64,000 bases of DNA, from positions 662,291 through 726,290 of the forward strand of contig AP026153.1 in NCBI GenBank assembly GCA_030295235.1. The letters run 5' to 3'. Shown piece by piece: positions 34,270 to 45,426 of the stretch (its first letter is position 1; each line of letters begins with the position of its first letter). The notes below the pieces were generated by a model. That model was not told where the DNA came from and did no database searches. It saw only the letters and a program-made list of their open reading frames with translations. Both the position numbers and the translations under genes were made by a program. This stretch comes from Fistulifera solaris (Eukaryota; Bacillariophyta; Bacillariophyceae; Naviculales; Stauroneidaceae).

Positions 34270-34375
34270 ATTTGCAAACAGAGATTCTGCGGTAGTTCCA
34301 GAAATTCTGGAAACGGTGTTTTGGGTCATACAGAGACTTTGTGGTCGTTCCAGAAATTCTGGAATCATCGGTGTT
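34270..34375 (-). repeat. dispersed ~62-bp minisatellite, locus 3 (inverted, about two units)
   Basis: Two copies of TTCCAGAAATTCTGGAA lie at about 34297-34312 and 34340-34356, separated by CGGTGTTTTGGGTCATACAG. Read on the minus strand they match the units of 9340-9720. Confidence 0.8.
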
Positions 34376-35080
34376 TTGGCTCGTCCTCGTTACCTGCGGT
34401 ACCTGGTACTTGGTATTCGCTGTTACAAGCTTTTCATTCATTCCTTACCAGGTATATTTGAAACAATATTAAGATAGACAATGAAAGCTTCAAGATGAGT
34501 GTGCTAATGATCTCAATACGACAAGAAACTGCTATGTACGTGCTATTTCTGCATCTCTGGTGTCCCAAAAAGAATGAGCAATATCTCGTCGCTTCTCGGC
34601 GCTTCTCATCGTCTCAATCTCTTTGTCGCACAGGAAACAAGCGCGAGATACTTTACGAGTTCAAAGAATGTGACGACTACATCATCAACGGCATGTTTCG
34701 TCGTCGTCTTCATCCGCATTCAATCGATAAGCTCGCTTTCATTTCCTCTGCATTTCTCATCTCCTTCTTCAGGGCGCACTACTTCGAGTGTACGATTCAT
34801 GAATCTGTTCGATTTCATGATCATTCATTTCCGCCACCATTACAGGAAGAAGAAGCTTAACTATATAAAGAATCGAACGATTTTGATTCAAGTCCACGGG
34901 GGCGACTCGACGATAGACGCGTTTTTTGTTACAAAGTGATGATGGATTGGAAGAAAGTGACACCAATTGTAGTCTCAGTGACGAAGAAGATGAAAACGAC
35001 AGACGGCTGTGACGGCAGTTTATCGTAGGAGGTGCGAAATAGGAATTGTCATTGACGCTACAAAGGTAGCAACACGACTA
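34376..35080. other. intergenic region, no supported gene
   Basis: Overlapping plus-strand frames at 34495-34860 and 34574-34939 show no recognisable protein features. Confidence 0.4.
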
Positions 35081-36845
35081 ATGTCCGATACACGGCCTGT
35101 GGATGACGAGGATGCGGCTGTCGCATACACGGATCCTTCACAGAGTGCGCATAAACCGGCAACTGGGGGACATGGCGGAGGAGGACAGGGTGGAGCTGGA
35201 GGCTCCGCCGCACAGTAAGTCTTTTCAGGGTGTTGTGCTATGTGTCGAATGATCTTCCTTTTTGAGACAATGAACTATTTACATTACGCTCGTCGACAGA
35301 GTGGCCGTATTACAGCAAATGGCGATTAGTGCTGCTTCAAACGTAGGAACAGCAGCAGCGATGACGAGTGCTGGAGTTGCGGCAGGAGTTGCTAGAGGTG
35401 CAGCCATTACCACCTCGATCATCGCTACGGCTGTTTCGGTAGCCGTAGTGGCATCCGCTGTGGCCAGTGCACCAGTCGAGTCAACAATCGTGCCACGCCC
35501 GACAAACTATTACATACGGAAGACAGTACTGCGACTTCGTCAGCGACTTGTCTCATTTGAATGGAAATCAAGCAGATCAACTAATCGTTGGATGGGAAGA
35601 CTTCTTTAAAGATGTACTCGGCAGTGATAGTATATTCTCACGAGTGGCTATGAATTGTTCAACTCCGGAATCGGGTGTTGACCCTTCTTTGCGAGCTTTC
35701 AATCACGGCAGAATATAGAACCACGTTGCAGTTTCTGTTTCCATGTAATGTTCATTGCGAGGGATGCCTTGAGGACGAGCCATTTTTGTGGATGGGACGT
35801 GCACGTCGGGGCTTGGAAGTATCAAACAACCATCGGTGGGTACAAACTGTAGCGAAATCAAAGGTTGCTGCACGAGCAGGTGAGGGGGTGAAGGATACAG
35901 TTTGTACCGAGGCTGCCCCTGCGTCGAATTGTGGATTGGCCAAAATAACAACATTTGACCAAGAAGGCAATCAACCATGGGAAATGTATGGACTTGAATT
36001 GCCGTAAGAGCTTCATCCTGCTGTGCCAGCAAGTGGGAATCAGTCTTCGTCGCCAAGTCCATCATGAGTTTTAACACCCAGTCCCCATCTACACGTTCAT
36101 TTACACATTAGACCTATGTTCCCAGCGTTGTCATCGAACTTACACCGCTCGTGGAATTTACAGATGAGCCAATACAGCCGCAACCGCCAGAAACTTCAGC
36201 GAGCACCTTTACGATTATGCCATCTGGCTTATCGGCGACTTATTTAACAGACATTTCCACAACTGCCCCATTCATGGTAACAAATCCAGCAATAACGCTT
36301 GATCCCACCTGTCCAGTTGCCCGTTCTACCAGCTCTTATCATGGACCCGGCGCTACCAGTCGAGATTGAACCTATTTCGTCTCCTGTAATTGAACCATCT
36401 ATTCCATCGTCGACTGTACCGAATTCATCTCCTATCCGTGTGCCATTTGAACCAACCCAAGCTGCACCGATACTATTTCCTATCAGTGATTTAGTTGTGC
36501 CTACACCAGCTGAACCCATATCATCTCCTGTAAGCGAACCATTGGTGCCAACATCAACTGCTCCGATATCAACCCCCTATCGGCGAGCCATCTATTCCAT
36601 CATCGAACGCACCTTATGAAGCTCCGGTGATATTACATTCAACTGGCGAAGTACGAAGGCATGACCCATCTCTTGTAAAAAATCTTTTACTGGTTAGCAA
36701 CAATTACCTTAGCTCTCCCCTTAGCAAACTATTAAGTTCAAACGAGGACCGAACGCAGCCGCAGACATTTGAGGCTATACTGATTACGAACGAATCGGTC
36801 AGGCAACATTTCACCGTAAACTCTCGAGACTATCCCTGCAGTTGA
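35081..36845 (+). CDS. predicted surface/extracellular protein: Gly/Ala-rich, then Cys-containing domain, then Pro/Ser/Glu repeats
   Basis: About 517 aa in three exons: 35081-35214, 35300-36003 and 36126-36845 (GT-AG introns of 85 and 122 bp). Part one is Gly-rich (HGGGGQGGAGGSAAQ), then an Ala/Val-rich segment of ~60 residues that could span a membrane (ITTSIIATAVSVAVVASAVA). The middle (~residues 145-270) has several Cys (LFPCNVHCEGC). The last third has repeats of the type PISSPVSEPLVPTSTAP, resembling Pro-rich linkers of cell-wall proteins. Four surplus bases must be assumed: near 35514-35526, and in C runs at 35682-35684, 36304-36306 and 36573-36577. All four are insertions, unlike IleRS. 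Family not recognised; a decaying gene is possible. Confidence 0.5.
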
Positions 36846-37143
36846 TGCGAAAAAGGGTTTGATTGTCTTTCATAATTTAATCAATAGGACGAGCTGAAGT
36901 GAATGATCACACTCAAAATATCGTGAGTCAAATTAGTCGTGGAAAAGTTGAGTTACACTTTGATTGACTGTCAGTTCGTGATTCGTTGGATCTATAAAAT
37001 TATTGTGATGAGCGAGCGCGATCAAAATAAAACATAAAAAAAAGGTGATTGTCACATTTTCTTCCAACGAACAACGATTCTTCTGCTTGAAATTGAGTTA
37101 TAATTAGCAGCAACACAAAACGACCAACTGATATGGAGAAGCG
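36846..37143. other. intergenic region, 5' flank of the Cys-rich paralogue pair
   Basis: AT-rich, no gene recognised. Confidence 0.4.
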
Positions 37144-37875
37144 ATGATAATAGCTTTTACGAATTATGCGACATGCTTCATCGGCATTACAATTTTGATG
37201 AAAACAACGCTCACAAACGGTCAATGTTCTTTGTGTGCAGGAGGGCCGCCCCTCCCAACCCAAGCAAACTTCTCATCAGCTCAGATAACACAACATGCAA
37301 GTCTCTAGCTGTGGAAGCTGCCGAGTCGAACAGCACGATTGGTGACGAGGTCTGCAATGAATATTTGTTGATTGGGTTGACAGAGTGTGATTGCCCGAGA
37401 GAAGGACTATGCACTCTATGCGAGGAGGAGGGCGGTGCTATCTTTGAACCTAACAAAACTATTTCATTCGACTATACGTGCTCGGACTTGGTGCTGGAGG
37501 CTCTCCTGGAATCAAAAGAATCCGCGACTTGTCAAAATTGGAGAGCGACGGCCGGTGTTTATTGTGGATGCACAAACCCCGTCGCAGCTACTGGATACTG
37601 TCGTCTTTGTGGGGAAGAAAAGCTACTCCCAGAACCGTCACGACCGGCAGGGGCCAACCCTAGAACTACATGCATGACGGTGGAATTCAATGAAGCAGGT
37701 TTATCGTGTGACGTGTTGCAATCTACGTACGCAGACCTTTGCTGCGATACAAGCGACACAGGCGTCAGCGATGCACCAAGTCTCGCGCCTACTCTCAGTG
37801 AAACATCCAAAGCCTCCAATCTTTTCTTTTTTCGGACTTTCATCAATAGCATTCGCTCTCAGCTTTTCGGTCTAG
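37144..37875 (+). CDS. Cys-rich secreted protein, tandem paralogue 1
   Basis: About 243 aa. A signal peptide (MIIAFTNYATCFIGITILMK) leads to NGQCSLCAGG. Two Cys-rich repeats follow, each built on the pattern C-LAVEA...VCNEYLLIGLTECDCP...CTLC, the second with VYCGCTNPVAATGYCRLCGE and TCMTVEFNEAGLSCDVLQST. The C-terminus, after a Ser/Pro stretch, is a hydrophobic tail (SNLFFFGLSSIAFALSFSV) of the kind that precedes GPI anchoring. Two one-base corrections are assumed: a missing A at 37257-37258 and a surplus T in the run at 37827-37832. The arrangement is the same as in the next gene, 40-50% alike by eye over the Cys-rich part. Confidence 0.7.
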
Positions 37876-38254
37876 CTGAGATAGTGGTGGCATCGCAAAT
37901 GGCAATAATTCATACTTTCCCATACCTTCAACAACACTTTTCATAGACGTTTTTAAGTTCAAGCGTGTTAGTTTTGTTGTATTCTTCCGCCTTTAAGTTA
38001 GTGAGACGGCGGATGTTTGGAGTAGTTTTGGTTGACGCGGTCCTCTCTAGCTTTCATAATCGCTTTGTGTCGCTGCGGTTCACAGTTTACGACCGTTGGC
38101 GCTTCCAGTGAACCAAAATTTCATTCACTGTAGCTAGAGGAGTAGGCTTGTCCTCTAATTACTAAAGTACATGCATGACAAACGCACACGACCGCGACCT
38201 CGACCACTTTTTCCTTATTTTTCTCTTATGGAACTATCGGACTGCTTGTTAAGA

Positions 38255-39486
38255 ATGAAGCGGACCATGAGATATCGAGCATCATCGTTATTGATCTTCT
38301 TTTCCCATTTAACACTTTGGTTCTCAGCAGTTTACGGACAGTGCACATTCTGTCCGGATGGGTCGGAGCCTCCGTATCCTCAACTTGTCATTGAAGAGCT
38401 TGATTTACCCTGTGGATTCCTTGCCAGACGAGCTAGTTCACTAACCATCGATAACACGAATCCAGGCATTTGTGCGGAATATGCTGTGCTTGCTATAATG
38501 TGTGGCTGTCCTCAACCCGATGATGCATGCACGTTGTGCGAAGACAGACGCCAAGTGCCCAGCAAAGGGTTGAGCATCGGACCGAATGCGTGCGATCAAC
38601 TGGAGTTGGAAGGAAGTATTCAGTCAAGTACAAGTTGGAAGTTGTGTCCTGCTTGGCGAGCTACTTATGGTAAGTAGTTGACAGGAATTATTCGTTAGGA
38701 ACTGGCCTGAAAGCTCGTCTCATAATTATCGATCGTTCTCCAGGTGTCTATTGTGGATGTGACAATCCCATATCCTCACAAACACACTGTCGAATTTGTG
38801 GAGATCAAATGCTTCCTGATCCCAATGTCGTCGTGGATATCGACGATTTGGGTTTTGAAATCACATGTGCTGATGTCGAGTTAAATGAAGAGAATTTGTC
38901 GTGCGATGTGGTTCAATCCACATATTCGTCAATTTGCTGTGCAGCGGTATCCATACAGCGGAATGAAACTTTGGACGAGGATGAAGTTGCAACAGGTGAG
39001 AATAAGACAGTGAGAGAAATGAATGAGACCATAGAGGAGGTCATTGACGACAATTCAACGGATGTTGATTCGAGTGGAACGGTGGGGTAACGAAAACGAC
39101 ACGACAATCGATAATACTGAAAATTCAACAGGTGTTAATGCAAACAAAACGATGAATGAACCAGCCGATGACGCTTCTACCCAGAATACTACGATAAGCG
39201 ACACGTCCGAGACAACAGATGACACCTCTGCTGAACAAACAACCGGAGTCGATTTGAACGATACCTCAGGGAAGGAGGATGAAAACGCCGTTGATGATAC
39301 TACGGTGCCAGATTCAAACGAGACGACTGCGAATACAAGTGATTCAGAAGATACAGGAGATGCAGCAGCGCCGGTAGCGATTTAGGACAACCTGTCATGG
39401 CTCCTGACGATGTGTCTTCCCTAGCATCGTCTGCTAACACTGGTGGAATGTATTCGTCGCTTCATTTGGCAGTTGTAATCGGGTGA
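38255..39486 (+). CDS. Cys-rich secreted protein with acidic Thr/Asn/Asp-rich tail, tandem paralogue 2
   Basis: About 385 aa. Signal peptide (ASSLLIFFSHLTLWFSAVYG) then QCTFCPDGSEPPYP, equivalent to NGQCSLCAGG of the neighbour. The two Cys-rich repeats match (ICAEYAVLAIMCGCP, CTLCEDRR; VYCGCDNP, CRICGDQMLPDP, LSCDVVQSTYSSICC). From ~residue 240 a long acidic tail of Asn/Thr/Asp/Glu follows, with many N-x-S/T sites (e.g. NETIEEVIDDNST), and a short hydrophobic end (YSSLHLAVVIG). Exons are 38255-38669 and 38744-39486; the intron splits the Gly codon before VYCGC. A surplus G at 39084-39087 and a missing G at 39373-39374 are assumed. An upstream ATG at 38171 would add 28 basic residues. Confidence 0.7.
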
Positions 39487-39909
39487 TCATGTTCGTATGC
39501 CAGCAAGCCACATGATGAAAAGAGCGGCTGGTAATTACACGTCGATCTCCACATCCTCGCGCGCAGAAAACAACCGGGGCACCCACGTCGTTTCTTCTTT
39601 ACCATTGCAATCGGTTTGCTTGAAGAACGCTGCACCGACCCGAGTTTCCGTGACTTTACCTTTTCCTTGGAACGCATAAGTGCAACAGCTAACAAGTCAT
39701 TACATGGCGGCCGAGCGACATAATCGCTGTGCAATGATTGAGTCATTTTTCGAGATTGGATTTGAGATAGATCGTCAGTCAACTAGCGGTATGAGCAACT
39801 GAGGTTACTCGCGACAACTCGATTGAAATATCGTAATTTTAATTAAGTCAAGCTAGGAACTATTGCTGCGTATATCTATGCCAAGGTTACCGTCTAGATC
39901 ACGACCGCA
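39487..39909. other. intergenic region between convergent genes
   Basis: A 60-codon plus-strand frame at 39497 and a 106-codon minus-strand frame at 39462-39782 show no recognisable features. Confidence 0.4.
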
Positions 39910-41130
39910 TTACACGCCCGCCAACTCGATCAGAGCAAAGCATTCGCCCACAAAGAAAGCCGTGACCATCCATCCCAAGGAAAGAAAGGGCAGAACAAGG
40001 ACCCAATACCACCAAGTCGCGGCGAGAACAGCACAGTATAGACCCGTCGCCATTACGTGGCCGGATTGTCCACACATGTAATGCAAGACGGAAATCATCG
40101 AAGGCAGGGCAACACGAGCAATCCCACAAGCCGCGCGGATACTGGCTGGTGCGATTCCGTGAGAGAAAAAGGCCGTTTGACTCAAGAACAGAACAACATC
40201 GTTCCACAGGTTGGGCAACGTATATCCCGTTGATCGACTGCCCAAAAGAAGTGTCGTGAGACACTGCCAAGCCGCAGTAAAAGCCATGCTAACAAGAATG
40301 TACCCCATCCATAGAACGAGAAAGCTATTGTGCCACGGCCAAAGCAAGGACTGAACGACTTGTTGAGGCAGAAACGCGATGATACTGGACTGTAAGCTAA
40401 TTGTCTCGTTGAGTGTCGCGGCCATGAGTAAGACTTGCTCAGGCCATGCCCAAAGAGAACCCGGCGGTGCCGTCAACACTTCCTGCCGTCTCCACCAGGG
40501 ACGCACTTGCGGTGCACCCAAACGATGCAAATAAGCTGTTCGTGTCTCTGCTGCTGCCGCGCACAAAAGCGGAATCGCAGCGAGTCCCCGAATGGGAGGG
40601 ATGTTATTATTGTTGCTAGTGCCCGATGTTTGTGCCGTGGTTGCTGCATCTTGTACAGCCGTCGCTAACGCAGTTGTATTTCCGTAGACGCGAAGCTGTC
40701 GATCTGCTTCTTGGCAATAGAGTCGCATGGCTTCTTGCGGCGACATGCCGGATTTCGATCGCCACGCTTGATATTTTGCTTGATCGGAAGCTGGCGTTGA
40801 GTTTTCGAGTCCTGCCAAGCTGTGGGGCGCATCGCCTTGTACCGCTTGTTTGTGCAATGCGTAAAGTTCCAGACGATCTCGGTTCTGTTTGAGTTAAAAG
40901 CGAGGAAGATAAAAAACGATTAAAACGAGAAAAGGTATGAGTGCAAAGTAAACACGGGTCTCAATAGGGCGGGAAACGGCTCGAAAAGATACACAATCGT
41001 AGTCGACGAAACAAGAACGCACCGAAGGACTGCTTCCCGGTTTCCAGTTTTTCATGTATTGTGATTTTTGCCGAAATGCATTGATCCATTCATTATTGTT
41101 GTGTTCGTTGCTAGTTGATTCGTCGACCAT
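39910..41130 (-). CDS. acyl-CoA-binding protein with C-terminal multi-pass membrane domain
   Basis: 360 aa. Exons on the minus strand are 41130-41023 and 40884-39910, with a 138-bp phase-0 intron inside the ACBP domain. Residues ~15-95 are the acyl-CoA-binding four-helix domain (FRQKSQYMKNWKPG, NRDRLELYALHKQAVQGDAP, YQAWRSKSGMSPQEAMRLYC). A Thr/Asn-rich linker follows, then from ~residue 180 at least five hydrophobic segments (e.g. LVLWMGYILVSMAFTAAWQC, ATGLYCAVLAATWWYWVLVLPFL). Membrane-anchored ACBPs such as ACBD5 and plant ACBP1/2 usually have one membrane helix; several is unusual. It probably holds acyl-CoA at the ER or another endomembrane. No frameshift. Confidence 0.88.
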
Positions 41131-41685
41131 TTTTACTTGTTGTTACTTTTTAATTTCCTGATGTTTTATGATTGCTTTACCAATCCTTTAAACAGCCAAA
41201 AACAAAGAGAAATCACCCACGAGTGATGTTAAGTCAATAGAACGGCACCGGTTGCTGCAAATGGTATAATGGTATAATGTAATTGCAATAAGAATGCAAA
41301 CAAAGAGGCAACAAATAACAGGCGCAATAACAAACTTTCGCGCTCCTTTTTTTTGCTCGAAGCGCATCGTCACTCCGCGGATGATGCTGTCGTTTCACGT
41401 TTCATATTTAAAGTATCCCCCTCGCGAGACTACTCACCCGACCAAGGTAGCGCGTACTAGGATACCGGAGTGACGTTTCGTCGTTCTACTATGCGAACCC
41501 GCCCATTTTAATTGTCTCACTTTTTCGTTGTCGTTCATCTTCAAGGAAGGCAATCGAAGATACTTCGTGAATATTCTATCAATGAAATCGCAATCTCAAT
41601 CAGTATCCGAGTACAGCGAGTAGATAATGACATCGTATCAACGCTTCGCATCCATCGCCGCTTATTGTATCCTTATGACATAACC
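41131..41685. other. intergenic region between divergent genes
   Basis: No gene is seen; the region must contain promoters of the ACBP gene (minus) and of the plastid-type paralogue (plus). GGTATAATGGTATAATG at ~41263 is a short direct repeat. Confidence 0.45.
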
Positions 41686-42404
41686 ATGCGCGTATCTTCA
41701 TCATTCCTTACAGCTTTCAGTGTTTATCGTCTTTCGGTACTCGCGTTAGTTCAAAGCTGGGTGATATTGCCAAAGGTAATCACGCAACAAGGTCGGCGGC
41801 TTTCTTGTTCGCCTCTATCGGCAGGATTCGGTGCGAGCGACGACAAAACGAAAGGTGGAACGGCAGCGGCTTCGTTGAAACCCAAACAACAGTGGGTCGT
41901 TACTTGGCGCTAAAGGAAGCACCGAATGTGACGGTTGGCGTACAAATTCAAGATACCGACGATTGGTTTCCTGTAGGCTTTGTCAAAGCGAAAGATGCGG
42001 CTGCACTTGAAACGGCGGTCGTTCGACAGCGTGCCCTCATTGCTGAGGTAAGTGATGTTTCGAAAGGGCCTTTTGTTTCTTTTTTTTACAGATGAAATCA
42101 GATGTACCTGACATGTACGCTGTCTTCCATTTCTTGTTTTCTTAATCATCGCAGCACGCAAACCGCCTTTTTCCTTTGCAGATTTCGGCGAATACAAAGT
42201 TGAGTTGGGGGATGATGATGATTCCCGAAGGGAGCAATGAAGGAACTTGGGAGACAGTCCATTCCAAAGCTGGTACGAGAGTCTATGTATCTGACAAAGA
42301 CATTGGGTTCGAAGGCGTTCCCGGCTGGGCGTCTGAATTATACTATGTTTTACGATGAGAACAAGAAATCAGGGAAGAAGGCAATTTACAAACGATGGAT
42401 GTAG
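41686..42404 (+). CDS. conserved small protein, probably plastid-targeted, tandem copy 1 (two apparent frameshifts)
   Basis: About 203 aa; exons 41686-42047 and 42155-42404. A signal-peptide-like N-terminus (SSFLTAFSVYRLSVLALVQSW) precedes a basic transit-like stretch and the conserved block GRYLALKEAPNVTVGVQIQDTDDW; VGFVKAKDAAALETAVVRQR; AEHANRLFPLQISANTKLSW. Plants and algae have small plastid proteins with a similar pattern (valine-rich strand, arginine helix, H-A-x-x-L-F-P); I do not give a name. One base is missing at 41893-41895 and one T is surplus at 42348-42351, judged against the intact copy 2. Confidence 0.65.
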
Positions 42405-43034
42405 TTGTGGAAAGGAAACAACTCTAAAGACGCTGCTATTCTTTTTGTTTGCGTTGGAAAGAAATATTTACTGTCGGCTGCGGATGGCTAGTATGAAGGA
42501 TACGCTCAGAGCGATTGGAAGGTTACTCACATCTTAAATCAAGTAATAGCAAGGTTTAGATTATGTCGGAGCTCTTTTCAACTCACAGCTGAACAGAACA
42601 GAACCCTCCATTTATAAAAAGTGACTTGATAGACGTGTGTTTACACAGCATTGGTCGAAACGGTCCTAATTGAGTTGCTAATTGAACCTCGTCGTGTTAC
42701 TACGGAGTATTATTTACTTGTCTGAACTCATAATGACAGCCGTTTTGCAATAGATTTGCCTAAATGAGTTTCCTATTAGTTATTACTAGTATGCAATAGA
42801 GCAATAGTTAGTCATGGAGTATTGTTTACGTCGAAAACTCTTTTGCGGTACTGTAAGAGTAATGCACTAACTGATTTACTATAGCTTCAAAGTGTATGTC
42901 GTTTTTGCCACGACTTGATTATTAGTCACGAGGAATGAGTCGCACAAAATCAACGCGTCGCGACTCGCGACGATTGTGTCTTCATTATAACAAAGACCCT
43001 TCTGTTCATTATATAAACGCAACATAACTTAATC
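42405..43034. other. spacer between the tandem paralogues
   Basis: AT-rich, no gene recognised. Part of it is the promoter of copy 2. Confidence 0.45.
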
Positions 43035-43786
43035 ATGCATCTGTCTTCATCGATTTTTACTGCGTTGAGTCTACTTTGTCTTTCAGGGCCGTCGCCCGTG
43101 CAAAGTTGGACGAATTATTCTTTCAACTCGATCCGTACGCGTCAGGCTCGACAGACTTCGTTTTCTCCTCTATCGGCGGGGTTTGGAGCGAGCGGCGATA
43201 AGAAGAGAGAAGGAAAGCCTGCAGCTCCCCTGAAACCTAAACAACAATGGGATCGCTATTTGGCACTGAAACAAGCCCCGAAAGTGATGGTGGGTGTACA
43301 AATTCAAGACACCGATGACTGGCTTCCGGTCGGCTCAGTCAAGGCCAAGGATGCTGCCTCGCTCGAAGCGGCGGTTCTTCGACAGCGTGCTCTCATTGCT
43401 GAGGTCAGTGCTGTAGTCTCTCTCTAAAGGAAGCATATGGTGTACTTCTGTCGAAAATTTATCGCAGGTCTAACTCAAACGGTGTCTTTATTTGTTTGTA
43501 CTTGACTAAATGGCAGCACGCCAAGCGTCTCTTTCCGCTACAAGTCACCGCTAAGACAAAGCTAAATTGGGGAATGATGATAACAGAAGGAGGAAATGAC
43601 GAAGGATCATGGAAGACGCTTGATCCGAAATCCTTTACGAGTGCCGATGTACTCGACAAAGACATTGGATTCGAAGGAACGCCCGATGCAGCATCCGGAT
43701 TTTACTGTGTTTACGATCAGGGTAAGATCCTGAATGCTAGTGGTAGCGGTGCTGAGCAGCGATCATCTGCATTCAAGAAGAAATAG
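43035..43786 (+). CDS. conserved small protein, probably plastid-targeted, tandem copy 2 (intact)
   Basis: 212 aa, exons 43035-43403 and 43517-43786, no frameshift. The intron lies at exactly the same place as in copy 1 (after RALIAE), showing a tandem duplication of the whole gene. Identity is high from SPLSAGFGAS through DTDDWLPVGSVKAKDAAS and falls in the signal peptide and the C-terminus. The copy-2 C-terminus (VYDQGKILNASGSGAEQRSS) differs from the short tail of copy 1. Location (plastid) is inferred from the N-terminus; function unknown. Confidence 0.75.
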
Positions 43787-44399
43787 TTTTACTTTTAGGT
43801 GAACTTTGTTTCTGCTCCTTCTTGGTAGACGCTGCCTACGGTCGTTTTTTGCATCATAGGTTCTTCTCGATTTATATGCGTACGATATTAGAAAAAGCTT
43901 TCTTTTGAAAATTCTGCATAAATGTTCCGTCGAACTTCCATGTCCTCTCGAATCTAGATTTTGACTTCGGTTTTAGATTGATTTTCAATTAGTGAAGGAG
44001 GCAATTTCGAAAGAATCCGTCTGCAATACTTTTATCATAACAGCACGTGACCTAAATAAAGATCAAGTAAATCGAGAAAAGAAACCATTCCCCAAGCCAT
44101 AAAAGTCTCATCTATAAAGTAGAAAATCCTACCGGAACACTTATCTTTCCAACGGAGCTCCATAGAACTCTTTTCTTGACCTTAGGTCGGGATACTGTCA
44201 CTTCGTAGACGTTCCTAGTTTCTCTACACAAAAACAGGAATTCTCACTTCCGGAATTCCGATAGAAGTCTCAGACCTATGCGAGATAGGCTTTTGGCTGA
44301 AAAAGCAACATTCCTGATACCTTTCATTCCTTTCACTCGTGATCATTTTCAAGGCAAAGAACAAAAACAATTCTAAATCCTCCAACCAAGAAATGCACC
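43787..44399. other. intergenic region, no supported gene
   Basis: No conserved frame or RNA gene is seen. Confidence 0.4.
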
Positions 44400-44846
44400 A
44401 TGAAATCTCCAATTTATCGCTTAACGACAGCTCTGACGATATATCTCGTCACATTTGTTGACGAGACGCATGCCTTTGGGGTAAATCCTTCTGTCGAAGG
44501 GCATTCGTTTGCGTCAGCTTCCTCGACGGCTCTATTCCCCACTTCGGGCATTATCGAACGTACAGTCAAGGCTCCACAGAAGAAGAAGAGGGTTATCAAG
44601 AAAACAAAAGGTGCGGTTACTTCGATTGACGAGGCAACCGAGTCGTCAGTTGGATCACTCATCTTGCTTCTGAATGACCCTCATGTTCGTCACAAAGTTC
44701 GACGTCGCCCTCTCTTGATTTCCCATGAGGACAAGGGTAAACCTAAGCGCAAGGCGATGCGTGCTTTTCAAGAAGGTCAAGAGCTTGCTCGTCTTGCTGT
44801 GCGGGAAGTTCTGAAGGAATACAACATCAATGATGTGTCTGTATAG
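44400..44846 (+). CDS. small basic protein, probably plastid-targeted, unassigned
   Basis: 148 aa, uninterrupted. The N-terminus (MKSPIYRLTTALTIYLVTFV then THAFGVNPS) looks like a signal peptide with a cleavage region containing an AFG element, as in bipartite plastid presequences. A lysine-rich stretch (KAPQKKKRVIKKTKG) follows, then a helical C-terminal half with RAFQEGQELARLAVREVLKE. No family recognised. Confidence 0.6.
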   Translation: MKSPIYRLTTALTIYLVTFVDETHAFGVNPSVEGHSFASASSTALFPTSGIIERTVKAPQKKKRVIKKTKGAVTSIDEATESSVGSLILLLNDPHVRHKVRRRPLLISHEDKGKPKRKAMRAFQEGQELARLAVREVLKEYNINDVSV

Positions 44847-45426
44847 TCTTTCAAGAAGTTGCAATGCTTCGCATTTACATTTTGCATTTCCATGGATGCC
44901 CTCGCTTATAATTGCCAGCGTTTCAACCTCTTAATGAAGATAAGACCCAACACTAACGGATAACTTTAGACCCTGCAGCAATTGGCTTGTAGAAGGTTAT
45001 CATACCCTCCGTTTTGTTGCGCATTGATGATTTCAACGCGATGATGATGAGAGGATTTTGATTTCGAATTCGAATGCAAAAAAAGGCACTGCGTTTTTCT
45101 TCTTTTCGTATATAGAGATCTTTTGTCGCACCAAATTCAAATGGTCCTATGTATTTCTACCTTACTTAGAGTTCCGTACGCACTTAGTCCGTTCATAACC
45201 TAAAAAAGAAGTTACTTAGAAATAGACAGTACGTAACGAATTATATAGCGAGTTTCACGTTTCCGTTGGTCGCACGCCTGTCCACCTCTGTTTTTGGCAA
45301 ATCGCCGATTGTTCACTTTTTCGTTCAAACTCGCAAAACGTCCATCCTTTCAGTTCCATTTACTCATACAACGCTTTGCCTCTCAATCGCATCGTTCTAA
45401 CTCTCTCTGAGTACTACCGACACACA
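44847..45426. other. intergenic region, 5' flank of the kinesin gene
   Basis: No gene recognised. Confidence 0.4.

Noticed and set aside
36244-36519. 91-codon minus-strand Gly/Ser/Thr-rich frame
   Set aside because: Antisense shadow of the Pro/Ser repeats of the plus-strand gene.
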